64,000 nt of DNA, from contig JBAXPV010000003.1 in assembly GCA_037132075.1 (NCBI GenBank), forward strand, positions 1-64,000, given 5' to 3'. Positions within the stretch are counted from its first letter, which is position 1, and each line of letters opens with the position of its first letter. The DNA comes from JBAXPV01 sp037132075. Lineage in GTDB: Bacteria > Bacteroidota > Bacteroidia > Bacteroidales > CAIXZF01. The position numbers and the translations under genes were made by a program. The notes beneath the pieces are model-generated. The model made no database searches, was not told the origin of the DNA, and saw nothing but the letters and a program-made list of their open reading frames with translations. Positions 34,744-42,895 of this stretch are shown in pieces.

Positions 34744-35889
34744 ATGGCACATCAAAAGTTCAGAATCGTTCTCATCATGGGTGTTTTCCTGGCACTCATT
34801 GCTTTCCCGCTCATCAACGGGACCTTTCACCTTTTCCATGATGTTCAAAGTGCTGAAAATCGCAGCCTGGCGAAGAAGCCGCTTTTCAACCCTGAAGATC
34901 CTGATGATTTTCCCGGTAGATATGAGAAATATTATAATGATGACTTCAGCATGAGGACAATGCTGGTGAATAACTACAACCACTTGGTTTATGGACTGTT
35001 TCACCGTTCTCCGGTTCCGGATAAGGTAATTGTTGGAAAGTCCGGTTGGTTGTTTACTGCCGGGGATGAAGATGCTCTCTTTTTTGACAAAAGTCCCTGG
35101 TTGCCCGATGAATTAACGGCTTTCAGGGATGAACTGAATTACCGGATCAAAGTCCTTGATTCCCTTGGCATCAAATATTATTTCCTGATTGCTCCTCTCA
35201 AAGCTGAGATCTATCCCGAATACGTGATCGGCAGCGGTGATCGTAAGAATCAGAAATCTATGGGGGAAGAATTGATTGAATTTCTGAACCATCATGGAAT
35301 TCAAAATACAGTGAATGCTTATAACACTTTACGCATTCAAAAACTCAGCGGCAATCAATATTATAAAACCGACAATCACTGGACGCAGCTCGGGGCTTTC
35401 TATTCAGCCAATGCTGTGCTAAGCCGCATCCACCAGGACTTTCCCACGATCAAGCCGCTGGATTTGAATGATTTTGTGATCACAAAAACTGATTATAAGG
35501 CTGGAAATCTCGCAAAGATGATGAGTGGCGTCACCAATCTGGAAGATATTCATTATGACCTCAAACCACGTTCTGTATTTCAGTCTGTGGAAGTTGCCAA
35601 GCATGGATATCCTGTACCAAGGATGTTTGCCTACCCGAAAGATTATGAGATCGTTCGTGAGACAAAGGATACTACAAAACTCATGTTATTGCTGATTTCA
35701 GATTCATTCGGAGCCACAATTTTTCCTTTTCTTTCCGAACGATTCCACCACTCAGTCAAGATCTTCGACGCCTGGCAGTATATGCTGAACAAAGACATTG
35801 TCCTCTCCGAAAAACCTGATGTTGTGGTGCTGATGGTGCATGAAGCCCGGCTGCGCCTGATGCTGGAGCATCGTGAGTTGGGTGAGTAG
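34744..35889 (+). CDS. AlgJ/AlgX-like SGNH (DHHW) acetyltransferase partner
   Basis: A 381-residue protein with an N-terminal signal anchor (IVLIMGVFLALIAFPLING) and an SGNH-fold domain facing the periplasm. Landmarks are VGKSGWLFTAGDEDAL, the DxHW-type motif TDNHWTQLGAFY, and the Ser block LISDSFGATIFPF. In alginate systems such proteins take the acetyl group relayed by the MBOAT protein and place it on the polymer. The 2-bp spacing from the MBOAT gene supports a functional pair. There is a short GTGAG-rich stretch after its stop and then the helicase promoter. Confidence 0.88.
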   Translation: MAHQKFRIVLIMGVFLALIAFPLINGTFHLFHDVQSAENRSLAKKPLFNPEDPDDFPGRYEKYYNDDFSMRTMLVNNYNHLVYGLFHRSPVPDKVIVGKSGWLFTAGDEDALFFDKSPWLPDELTAFRDELNYRIKVLDSLGIKYYFLIAPLKAEIYPEYVIGSGDRKNQKSMGEELIEFLNHHGIQNTVNAYNTLRIQKLSGNQYYKTDNHWTQLGAFYSANAVLSRIHQDFPTIKPLDLNDFVITKTDYKAGNLAKMMSGVTNLEDIHYDLKPRSVFQSVEVAKHGYPVPRMFAYPKDYEIVRETKDTTKLMLLLISDSFGATIFPFLSERFHHSVKIFDAWQYMLNKDIVLSEKPDVVVLMVHEARLRLMLEHRELGE

Positions 35890-35935
35890 CGTGAGTGTCG
35901 CCAAGTCACCCCGTCGCCCCATCGCAAAAAATCCC

Positions 35936-35943
35936 TACCTTTG
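35936..35943 (+). promoter_or_regulatory. -7 promoter element for the helicase gene
   Basis: TACCTTTG is an exact TAnnTTTG match 17 bp before the chosen ATG at 35961, which would give a very short leader of about a dozen bases. Confidence 0.5.
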
Positions 35944-35960
35944 CCCCAAATTCCCCAACA

Positions 35961-37289
35961 ATGCTCTTCACCGACCTCAACCTCAACAAACCCCTCCTTA
36001 ACGCCATCGAAGACCTGGGCTTTGTGCATCCGACAAGGATACAGGAACAGGTATTTGCTGTCGCGATGTCGGGCAGTGATGTTGTTGGTATTGCACAAAC
36101 AGGAACGGGAAAGACCTATGCGTACTTGCTGCCTTTGCTGCGACTGTGGAAATACAATGGAAATGGCGCTCCTCAGATTCTGATCGTTGTTCCGACACGT
36201 GAACTTGTGGTCCAGGTGGCTGATGAGGTGAAGAAATTGTCAATGTATATGAATGTCATTACCATCGGCGTTTACGGTGGCGTGAATATTAAAACCCAGA
36301 TGGCGGCTATTCACGCTGGCGTAGATGTGTTGGTAGGGACACCGGGTCGTTTGCTGGACCTGGCCCTGACAGGAGTATTGCGAACGAAATTCATCAAAAA
36401 ATTTGTGATCGATGAAGTGGATGAGATGCTGAACCTCGGTTTTCGTCCACAGTTAAACCGCATCATTGAACTATTACCTGTAAAACGTCAGAACCTGATG
36501 TTCTCGGCCACGATGACTGAAGAAATTGATGCGCTGATCCAGGATTATTTTAATTTCCCCAAGACCGTTGAAGCTGCGCCCACAGGCACTCCGCTTGAGA
36601 ACATCATTCAAATCGGATATAAAGTCCCGAACTTTTACACCAAGGTCAACCTGCTTAAGCATTTGTTGGCCAATAAAGACGAGATGAAAAAGGTCCTGGT
36701 TTTTGCTTCCACCAAGAAACTTGCCGATCGGATCTTTGATGAGGTTCAGCAGGATTTCCCAGAACAGCTCGGCGTGATTCACTCAAACAAAGCCCAGAAC
36801 AACCGTTTTAATTCGGTCAGGCAATTTCATGCCGGCGAATACCGTATCCTGATTGCCACGGATATCATGGCCCGGGGACTTGATGTTTCCGAAATCACGC
36901 ATGTCGTGAATTTTGACATCCCTGAAGTTGCTGAAAGCTATATGCACAGGATCGGTCGTACGGGGCGGGCCGACAAAGAAGGCATTGCCATTACCTTTCT
37001 GCGGGAACAGGATGCCGAAAGCCTTGCCGCTATTGAGGAACTGATGAAATATAAGGTTCCAATGAAAGATTTGCCTGAGGAGATTGTGATTTCAGGTGTC
37101 TTATTGGAAGAAGAAAAGCCCGTGATCATCATGAAAACCGACAGGCTACCCCCGCCAAGAATAGGTGCAGGACTAGCTTTCCATGAGAAAAGTGAGAAAA
37201 ATCAAAAGGTCAATGCGAAGGTTCGCTATGTGGATAAAATGAAGAAGAAATACGGCAAACCGAAGAAGCGGAGACCGAAGACGGGGTGA
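35961..37289 (+). CDS. DEAD-box RNA helicase with DEVD motif
   Basis: The ATG at 35961 (MLFTDLNLNKPLLNAIEDLG) is the natural start, giving 442 residues. A start at 35895 would add a Pro-rich tail that overlaps the promoter. Helicase motifs in order: Q motif HPTRIQEQ; I, AQTGTGKT (45-52); Ia, PTRELVVQ; Ib, GTPGR; II, DEVD (151-154) instead of DEAD; III, SAT; V and VI, ARGLDVSEI and HRIGRTGRADKEG. A basic tail (MKKKYGKPKKRRPKTG) suits RNA binding. It is an RhlE-like housekeeping helicase, probably in ribosome assembly or RNA turnover. Confidence 0.92.
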   Translation: MLFTDLNLNKPLLNAIEDLGFVHPTRIQEQVFAVAMSGSDVVGIAQTGTGKTYAYLLPLLRLWKYNGNGAPQILIVVPTRELVVQVADEVKKLSMYMNVITIGVYGGVNIKTQMAAIHAGVDVLVGTPGRLLDLALTGVLRTKFIKKFVIDEVDEMLNLGFRPQLNRIIELLPVKRQNLMFSATMTEEIDALIQDYFNFPKTVEAAPTGTPLENIIQIGYKVPNFYTKVNLLKHLLANKDEMKKVLVFASTKKLADRIFDEVQQDFPEQLGVIHSNKAQNNRFNSVRQFHAGEYRILIATDIMARGLDVSEITHVVNFDIPEVAESYMHRIGRTGRADKEGIAITFLREQDAESLAAIEELMKYKVPMKDLPEEIVISGVLLEEEKPVIIMKTDRLPPPRIGAGLAFHEKSEKNQKVNAKVRYVDKMKKKYGKPKKRRPKTG

Positions 37290-37334
37290 TTTTGTTCGTA
37301 GTTAGAAGTTAGTCATGAATTAGGTGACGCGGAA

Positions 37335-37358
37335 GTCATACTGAGCGGAGTCGAAGGA
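37335..37358 (+). repeat. Interspersed GTCATACTGAGCGGAGTCGAAGG element
   Basis: A short sequence of the CTGAGCGGAGTCGAAG type that recurs between genes in many environmental bacteria, here between convergent helicase and DUF2490 genes. It is preceded by TTAG-rich degenerate sequence (37300-37320). Only one copy is seen in this window. Confidence 0.5.
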
Positions 37359-37379
37359 CGACGTGATTGAAAAATATGC

Positions 37380-38048
37380 CTAAAAACTATGGAAATACCC
37401 CAGCCCAATCACGAAATCCGTTTCAGGATTCTTGACATTGTATTCTTTTTGTATCATATAAAAGAAATCCAGTGAAGTACGTTTGTTGAGGTCGTATTCG
37501 ATCCCCGCACTGAGACGTAATCCGTCAATAAGAATACCTTCACCTGCAAAGGATGGTATGAATTCTTCGGATGAAAGATAGGGCGTTAATTTCTTCTTCA
37601 AATCGTATTTCACCGTCAGTTTTATACGGGTATAATAATCAGGGACATGGCCGGCGGCGCTACTGTTAAAGTCGGTATACTGTGACTGAAATCTGCCCCG
37701 CAAGGTAAAACTGAACCGGTCAAATTTATTCCGGTAACTTAAATCGAAGTAATAACGATGGCGTTTTGAATAGGAATCGTCGAGTCTTTGTTTGTGTGTG
37801 AAACGATAATTTGCAGCGATTCGCCAGTTTTTATGAAGTTTGTAATTCAGACCCAGGTCAAAAAAATATGTGCCTAGTTCGGAGATATTATCAGAAAACC
37901 TGAACTCTTCAGAAAGGCCTAAAGAAAACTTTTTATTAAGCTTTTTATCCATAGAAAAGCTCGTCCAGAGCTGGGCATCCCTTGTCTGGGGGAATGCCTG
38001 AATCCCTGTGAAAACGAATAACAATAAAACGAGTAGTCTTTTGGGCAT
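37380..38048 (-). CDS. DUF2490 outer-membrane protein
   Basis: A 222-residue protein with a signal peptide (about 1-20). The DUF2490 pattern is clear: TRDAQLWTSFSMDKKLNKKF at the mature N-terminus, then regular amphipathic strands (FFDLGLNYKLHKNWRIAANY) to a final FVIGLGYFHSF with terminal Phe. Proteins of this family are small outer-membrane barrels of unknown role. It is the last gene of a run with DUF4956 (22 bp upstream), a VTC-domain gene and a CotH-like kinase. Confidence 0.87.
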   Translation of the reverse strand: MPKRLLVLLLFVFTGIQAFPQTRDAQLWTSFSMDKKLNKKFSLGLSEEFRFSDNISELGTYFFDLGLNYKLHKNWRIAANYRFTHKQRLDDSYSKRHRYYFDLSYRNKFDRFSFTLRGRFQSQYTDFNSSAAGHVPDYYTRIKLTVKYDLKKKLTPYLSSEEFIPSFAGEGILIDGLRLSAGIEYDLNKRTSLDFFYMIQKEYNVKNPETDFVIGLGYFHSF

Positions 38049-38070
38049 AAAATGGGTTCAGTGTATTTTG

Positions 38071-38880
38071 TTAGTCAATGATCTGATCGATATAATTTAC
38101 CTGGGGCTGATCGGGCTCGCCTTTTTGTTTTTTTGGAAGGTAGTAATATATGATTAATACGGCCATATCTCTAAGAAAATCAATCTTTGCAATCGAAACT
38201 TTATGAATATTGAGCCCGGTTCGTTGCTTCAGGTCCTCAATAAGTCGGGCGTGATTCTCTGCTTTAATGAATTCTATATTCTCATAATTAATAATTTTTG
38301 AGAATTCCCTTCGAAGCAGGATGTTCCCATCCAACAAAAAAGTAAAGGCAATTAACAGCCCGTTAATGAGAGCAAGTTCAAGAATTGTGAGCTGAATGGC
38401 ACTTATCAGACCTACTGTGATCACGATAAACAAATAAGTCATTTCTTTCATCGAGATGCCCTCCGTTCTATATCTGAGCATTGAAAAGACTGCGAACAAG
38501 CCAAAAGCCGCACCCATTGAGATTTTGACTTTGTTTAGTAAAAATGTCAGAAGAAATATCGCAAGGTTGAACAGGAAATAGGTAAAGAAAACATCCTGTT
38601 TGTGGTAATTTGGATAATAAATAAACCTAACAATAATGACGATTGTGAGAACATCCATTAAAAGGCTGATGAAGAAATTCAGATTGATTTCAACATCAGG
38701 GTTTGCATATTCCGCATCTTTATTTTTCTTTTTGTCTTTCTTTTTCTCTTTCACATTAACTTCTTCCATTTGTGTGGGTTCGCTGGTTCCTGTAAATGAT
38801 TCCTGCGCCAGGGCAATAGTCCCGGGCGCTGTCATCAGCAAAAATGCAATGAGTAGAAAATAGAATTTAGATAGCGACAT
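38071..38880 (-). CDS. DUF4956 membrane protein
   Basis: A 269-residue protein. After a signal-like N-terminus (about 1-25) and a Lys/Glu-rich linker (EEVNVKEKKKDKKKNKDAEY), it has four or so membrane helices with the DUF4956 core (GAAFGLFAVFSMLRYRTEGI, then KEMTYLFIVITVGLISA). A cytosolic C-terminal domain follows (about 190-269). DUF4956 genes are repeatedly linked to VTC polyphosphate-polymerase-domain genes. Here the two overlap by 14 bp. I infer a membrane partner of the VTC-like enzyme. Its activity is unknown. Confidence 0.85.
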   Translation of the reverse strand: MSLSKFYFLLIAFLLMTAPGTIALAQESFTGTSEPTQMEEVNVKEKKKDKKKNKDAEYANPDVEINLNFFISLLMDVLTIVIIVRFIYYPNYHKQDVFFTYFLFNLAIFLLTFLLNKVKISMGAAFGLFAVFSMLRYRTEGISMKEMTYLFIVITVGLISAIQLTILELALINGLLIAFTFLLDGNILLRREFSKIINYENIEFIKAENHARLIEDLKQRTGLNIHKVSIAKIDFLRDMAVLIIYYYLPKKQKGEPDQPQVNYIDQIID

Positions 38881-39622
38881 GACAGAGTTTGTTTAGATGA
38901 AGTAAGATGGGTTTAAAGCGGTTGGATTTAAGTTCAGGATACAAAAAGACAATCCCCATGCAATATTTACTAAAAGAGGACTCGCGGATATGTTCAGAAC
39001 GCATGAGCCTATTGAAGGAAGAATGGTCGTTTTTATTATGTTTTAGTTCAGCAATAACGAGTTCCGGGAATGTTTTGTTTTTCCCCTCAAATTCATATTC
39101 AAGGTTTACATCCAGGGTGAGTCTTTCAGAAAGATCTTTGTTTACTAAGGTAATACGGGAGTAATTTACCCAGATTTTAGGGTTTAGATTTTCTTTGTTG
39201 TAGCAACTTTCTGCTGTTAAAAAAGCTTCTGCTTTTCCCTTGATATTGATGTCATCCTCGGTTGTTCTTACCCTCTTTTTTTGCGTAAGTTCTTTGTTGT
39301 TTTTGTTTTTTATTTCAAAATAATGGTGATCAGAACAGACATAGGTCCGGAATCTTATTTTATCCCTGCCGTAACTCCCATGAAGGTGTTGGTGATAGAA
39401 TTCGAAGTCGTTAGTGTCGTAATACAGCGTTTTATATTGATTTAACCTAAATTCGTTAACTTCCAGGATAAAGTATTCCGAGAATGTTTTTGCCAGGAGG
39501 TCAGGCAATTTTGAGACATTAAATACATATTTAGAATCCTTTCTTTCCATCAGGCTGACTTTATCCATTTCGCGCAGGCTGATAGGATCAAAATTTCTTA
39601 ATATGTCATTTAGGATTTCCAA
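38867..39622 (-). CDS. VTC-domain (polyphosphate polymerase-like) protein
   Basis: A 251-residue soluble protein with the triphosphate-tunnel (CYTH-like) fold of the VTC4 catalytic core. Basic and acidic tunnel residues are in place: LMERKDSKYVF, TLYYDTNDFEFY, KIRFRTYV, YFEIKNKNNKE, KKRVRTTEDD and LVIAELKHNK. In yeast this domain makes polyphosphate from ATP. Whether the bacterial relatives do so is less certain. Its 3' end overlaps the DUF4956 gene, which points to a complex at the membrane. It starts 11 bp after the repeat-rich secreted gene. Confidence 0.85.
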   Translation of the reverse strand: MEILNDILRNFDPISLREMDKVSLMERKDSKYVFNVSKLPDLLAKTFSEYFILEVNEFRLNQYKTLYYDTNDFEFYHQHLHGSYGRDKIRFRTYVCSDHHYFEIKNKNNKELTQKKRVRTTEDDINIKGKAEAFLTAESCYNKENLNPKIWVNYSRITLVNKDLSERLTLDVNLEYEFEGKNKTFPELVIAELKHNKNDHSSFNRLMRSEHIRESSFSKYCMGIVFLYPELKSNRFKPILLHLNKLCHVAI

Positions 39623-39633
39623 GCGGATATTAA

Positions 39634-40134
39634 TTATCGGGTTGTGTAATTGTATTTTTTTGTTGAAAGTAATTTCTTTTTTCCATCAAAGGTTTTCTTC
39701 TCTGTTTTTAATCCTTTGTTATTATAGGTATAGGTGCTTTGTTTCAAAATAATGCCTTTTTCATCATATTCAATCTCACCCGTTTTACTTCCGTCGACAT
39801 TATAGGTAAAGCTTGTTTTGCGTGTAGTTTTCTCTTTGGCATCAAAAACTACTTCTTCAGTTTTGTCGTTGTCAGCATTGTATTTATTTGATTCTTTTCG
39901 TTTGACAGCACCTTCTTTGTTGTATTCTGTCTGTTCGGTCACATTGCCGTTTTTGTCATATATAGTATACGTTTCTTTATATGTAATGTCTTTGCCATTG
40001 TCGGTTTGGGTAACAGTAGTTGTTTCAGACGCAATTTTTGCATTGCGGATGTCTTTCTTGCTTTGCGCAAAAAGGGGATAAGACAGTAGCATTGCTAAAA
40101 ACAATGAGATGAATCTAAAATATGTAATTTTCAT
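39634..40134 (-). CDS. Secreted repeat protein (YD/antitoxin-YwqK-like strands)
   Basis: A 166-residue protein with a signal peptide (about 1-23). It then has about five 20-25-residue beta-hairpin repeats with Y-x-x-x-G motifs (IYDKNGNVTEQTEYNKEG, TYNVDGSKTGEIEYDEKG, TYNNKGLKTEKKTFDGK), similar to YD or toxin-antitoxin YwqK-type repeats. It probably forms an elongated beta structure in the envelope. Its function is unknown. It lies within the CotH-VTC-DUF4956 run, 8 bp after the lipoprotein gene. Confidence 0.72.
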   Translation of the reverse strand: MKITYFRFISLFLAMLLSYPLFAQSKKDIRNAKIASETTTVTQTDNGKDITYKETYTIYDKNGNVTEQTEYNKEGAVKRKESNKYNADNDKTEEVVFDAKEKTTRKTSFTYNVDGSKTGEIEYDEKGIILKQSTYTYNNKGLKTEKKTFDGKKKLLSTKKYNYTTR

Positions 40135-40142
40135 TTCAGTGT

Positions 40143-40547
40143 TTAATTAAATATGTCAAATTTCGGGATTTCAATAGTAGCGTGATTCTTGGTGATCTCC
40201 ACTTCGCGGAAAACAGGGAATTGTCCTGAAGGAATTGTGAGTGTTGAATCCTTTGAGTAAAGATAAACCTTATAATGTCCTTTTTCCAGGTATCTAAACT
40301 CAAAGGTCCCGTCATAATTCGTTCTCACATGATCATCATATGTTGATCCGTTTCCATAAATAATATAAACATCCTGCTCTTGCGACCAGCCTTCCCCGTT
40401 TAATATCGTAAACGTCTTATCATAATATTTAGCATATACGCTGCCTTTGATCGTAGAACTCCCCCCAATCCCTGCTTCTTTTTTGCATGAAAGCGTTACA
40501 GTTAGGATCGTAATTATGAGGAGGAGCTGACTTATTTTCGGTTTCAT
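40143..40547 (-). CDS. Small lipoprotein with Cna-B-like domain
   Basis: The ATG at 40547 gives a lipoprotein signal (MKPKISQLLLIITILTVTLSCKKE) with lipobox LSC, and 134 residues. The start at 40604 would lengthen the N-terminus without improving the signal. The mature part looks like a single transthyretin/Cna-B-like beta-sandwich (GSVYAKYYDKTFT, VRTNYDGTFEFRYLEKGHYKVYLY). It is probably an outer-membrane surface lipoprotein. It sits 36 bp after the CotH-like gene and may be part of the same transcript. Confidence 0.72.
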   Translation of the reverse strand: MKPKISQLLLIITILTVTLSCKKEAGIGGSSTIKGSVYAKYYDKTFTILNGEGWSQEQDVYIIYGNGSTYDDHVRTNYDGTFEFRYLEKGHYKVYLYSKDSTLTIPSGQFPVFREVEITKNHATIEIPKFDIFN

Positions 40548-40582
40548 GAGTAAAATGTTGATTTCTGTGTGTGTTCTTTTAT

Positions 40583-42895
40583 TTAATAAACGATGAATTT
40601 GCAATTCCTCTCGGTGTTTTTCGTCTGAACCTTAACCAAATAGCTTCCTTTATTAAAATTGACAATATTTATTTCTTTTAAGATATGATCAGCGGATTCG
40701 TCAGTTGTAACAAATTCTTCAATGTAGATTTTCTGGCCCAATGCATTATAAACTTCAAGTTTATAGGCACCAGGGTCATTTTTTATCTCTACAAACAAAT
40801 AGTTATGTGCTGGATTAGGAAAAGCCTGTAGCCCTTCATTAACAGGATAAACAAACTCATTGTACCGAAGATATGTTGGATTCATATAAGTAAACGGCCC
40901 GGCTCCATTAGGCGATCGTCCCATAGAAATTCCCGTAATTTGTTTGTCATAGTACACAGAGTCCAGTATTTTACCAGAGAAGTCAGTTAAAAATAACAAT
41001 CCCCCGCTTTGAAGCAGGGTGAAGTTGCTATGGATTCCTGGGAATGAAGTTTTATTGTCAGCCCAAAAGCTTAGATAAGATTTCGGTGGGATTATCGTGT
41101 CGGGGAACGACCACTTGAAGACTTGCTGGGGATCATCGGTCATGTGGAGGTTGAATAATCTGATGTTTTCTTTCGTGTTATTAAAAAGTTCTACCCAATC
41201 CGCATAATCACCTTGTGGATCTTTGGCAGTATTCCTGTTGTCGGCCATAAATTCATTAATAACGAGTTCTCCGGGATACAGTTTCGGTTGGATTGTATAG
41301 AACTCATATTCCGCTCGTTCAGGGGAGAATTGGCCTGTACTGTCATCTTCTGCATAAAAATAAAACTGAAGTGTTTGCCCGCTGCTTAGCATGCTTGCCC
41401 CGTAATAACCGTCATTGGCAAGGTCATCATGATGATTGCCATCATCAAACATCTGAATTTGCTTGAAGACATCGCTGCTGTTGGTTCTGTAATACATATA
41501 TACGGAGTCATGTCCCGAGACATGTATTTTAAACCGGGTTTCTTCGCCCCGGGCAGGGTGCTCAGGGGTGAAATAGATTTCACTGATGACAGGTGCGTGC
41601 ATTGAATAAAGAAAATTCTTTAAAAAAGTGATACGGGCTTCCATAAGATCAGAAATCCCGGGACATTCATTGGGTGTTCCGGGAGCCGTTGTCGAATTAA
41701 GATTCGTCAAAAAGTCATTGTAAGAATCAAATTTATTGGTGTCCTGCTGGACAGCGCTATTGATGAGGGCCTGAAGCTCAGCGGCTCGCTGAATATATGT
41801 CCCGCTGATGAAATTTTCTTTGAGGATGGTACGGAGATGAGCCAGGTATTTATGTTTGTTGGTGGAATCTTTAAACAATTCGGCCATCAGTGGCCGGGGC
41901 GTGATGGAGAATTTCATATGCTGCAGGGGATCCAGAACTTTGGCCTCTGGAATTGTCAGTCCCATGAAGTGATCTGAGCCATCAGATTTACGGAAACTCC
42001 CGAAAGACATATTCATATCCCAGGGTATTGTATTAAATTGTCCGTTGTGGTCGCGGTAGATATAATAATTCTGGGAATACCCGATATAACTGTCGAGGTT
42101 AAGCAAGGTGTAATTAAAAGCATGCATCCACAATGCCCTGTCGACATTAAGGATGTTTTGGATATTGCCAATGTCATTACTTAGTGTAAATATCAGCTGG
42201 AATAGATATTTCCAGCCATAATCGGACTCAATTGCATAAAAGGGGATATATGCTGATGAGTCCGGCCCATGAGTGTAAGCGAGGTTTGCGTTTTGACCGA
42301 ATGGATATTGGAGTTCTTGCGGACTTCCTTTAAAGAAGCTGCCGTTTGTTGTGCTAAAGTGTTTGGAAATAAAAATTTTGTCAACAGCTTCAACATTGGT
42401 AAACAAGCCAATTAAAGTGTCGTTGACATATACCCTGGCAAAATTTGCTCTACCGGCCGGCATGTATTTCCTGGCGATTTCATAAGATAAAACTTCCCTG
42501 ATAAAGCTCGGGTCATGGATGACGTTGCTGAGTTTGAGCTTGGTAAAGCCTTGGTAGTTCTGATGTGGAATCGCATAATCCAATTCTATGTTAAACGGGT
42601 TCTTTTTGTAACTGACGTTGGCAGAGCTGAATCCTTTGTAGCGGACACCAACATTTTTAAAGGAATGACCTTCAACACGCACATCTCCCAATAGGCGGTT
42701 ATCGGCACCTTGCAGAAATAAGCTATCAAGCAGATGATCCCAGTTTGCCTCCTTAAAGTACATCCTGACTTCCCTGATCTGGTCTGTAGTATAAAAATCA
42801 GCTTGAGCAGATGCAGGAAAATTGCAGAATGCCAGAATGACAATCAAAAGGACTCCTGCTTTTTTAATTACCTTAAAGCAGCATTCAGATTTCAA
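40583..42895 (-). CDS. Secreted CotH-like kinase with lamin-tail and T9SS sorting domain
   Basis: A 770-residue protein. It has a signal peptide (about 1-31), then a CotH kinase domain (about 40-400) with NVGVRYKGFS, KLKLSNVIHDPSFIREVLSY and the metal-binding motif PWDMNMSFG (291-299), preceded by NYYIYRDHNG. A beta-sandwich follows (about 430-535), then a lamin-tail domain (about 545-670, from VINEFMADNRN) and a type A T9SS C-terminal domain (AFPNPAHNYLFVEI to RNCKFIVY). CotH of Bacillus phosphorylates spore-coat protein. This one is exported to the surface. The partners downstream (VTC, DUF4956) suggest a phosphate-polymer theme. Confidence 0.9.
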   Translation of the reverse strand: MKSECCFKVIKKAGVLLIVILAFCNFPASAQADFYTTDQIREVRMYFKEANWDHLLDSLFLQGADNRLLGDVRVEGHSFKNVGVRYKGFSSANVSYKKNPFNIELDYAIPHQNYQGFTKLKLSNVIHDPSFIREVLSYEIARKYMPAGRANFARVYVNDTLIGLFTNVEAVDKIFISKHFSTTNGSFFKGSPQELQYPFGQNANLAYTHGPDSSAYIPFYAIESDYGWKYLFQLIFTLSNDIGNIQNILNVDRALWMHAFNYTLLNLDSYIGYSQNYYIYRDHNGQFNTIPWDMNMSFGSFRKSDGSDHFMGLTIPEAKVLDPLQHMKFSITPRPLMAELFKDSTNKHKYLAHLRTILKENFISGTYIQRAAELQALINSAVQQDTNKFDSYNDFLTNLNSTTAPGTPNECPGISDLMEARITFLKNFLYSMHAPVISEIYFTPEHPARGEETRFKIHVSGHDSVYMYYRTNSSDVFKQIQMFDDGNHHDDLANDGYYGASMLSSGQTLQFYFYAEDDSTGQFSPERAEYEFYTIQPKLYPGELVINEFMADNRNTAKDPQGDYADWVELFNNTKENIRLFNLHMTDDPQQVFKWSFPDTIIPPKSYLSFWADNKTSFPGIHSNFTLLQSGGLLFLTDFSGKILDSVYYDKQITGISMGRSPNGAGPFTYMNPTYLRYNEFVYPVNEGLQAFPNPAHNYLFVEIKNDPGAYKLEVYNALGQKIYIEEFVTTDESADHILKEINIVNFNKGSYLVKVQTKNTERNCKFIVY

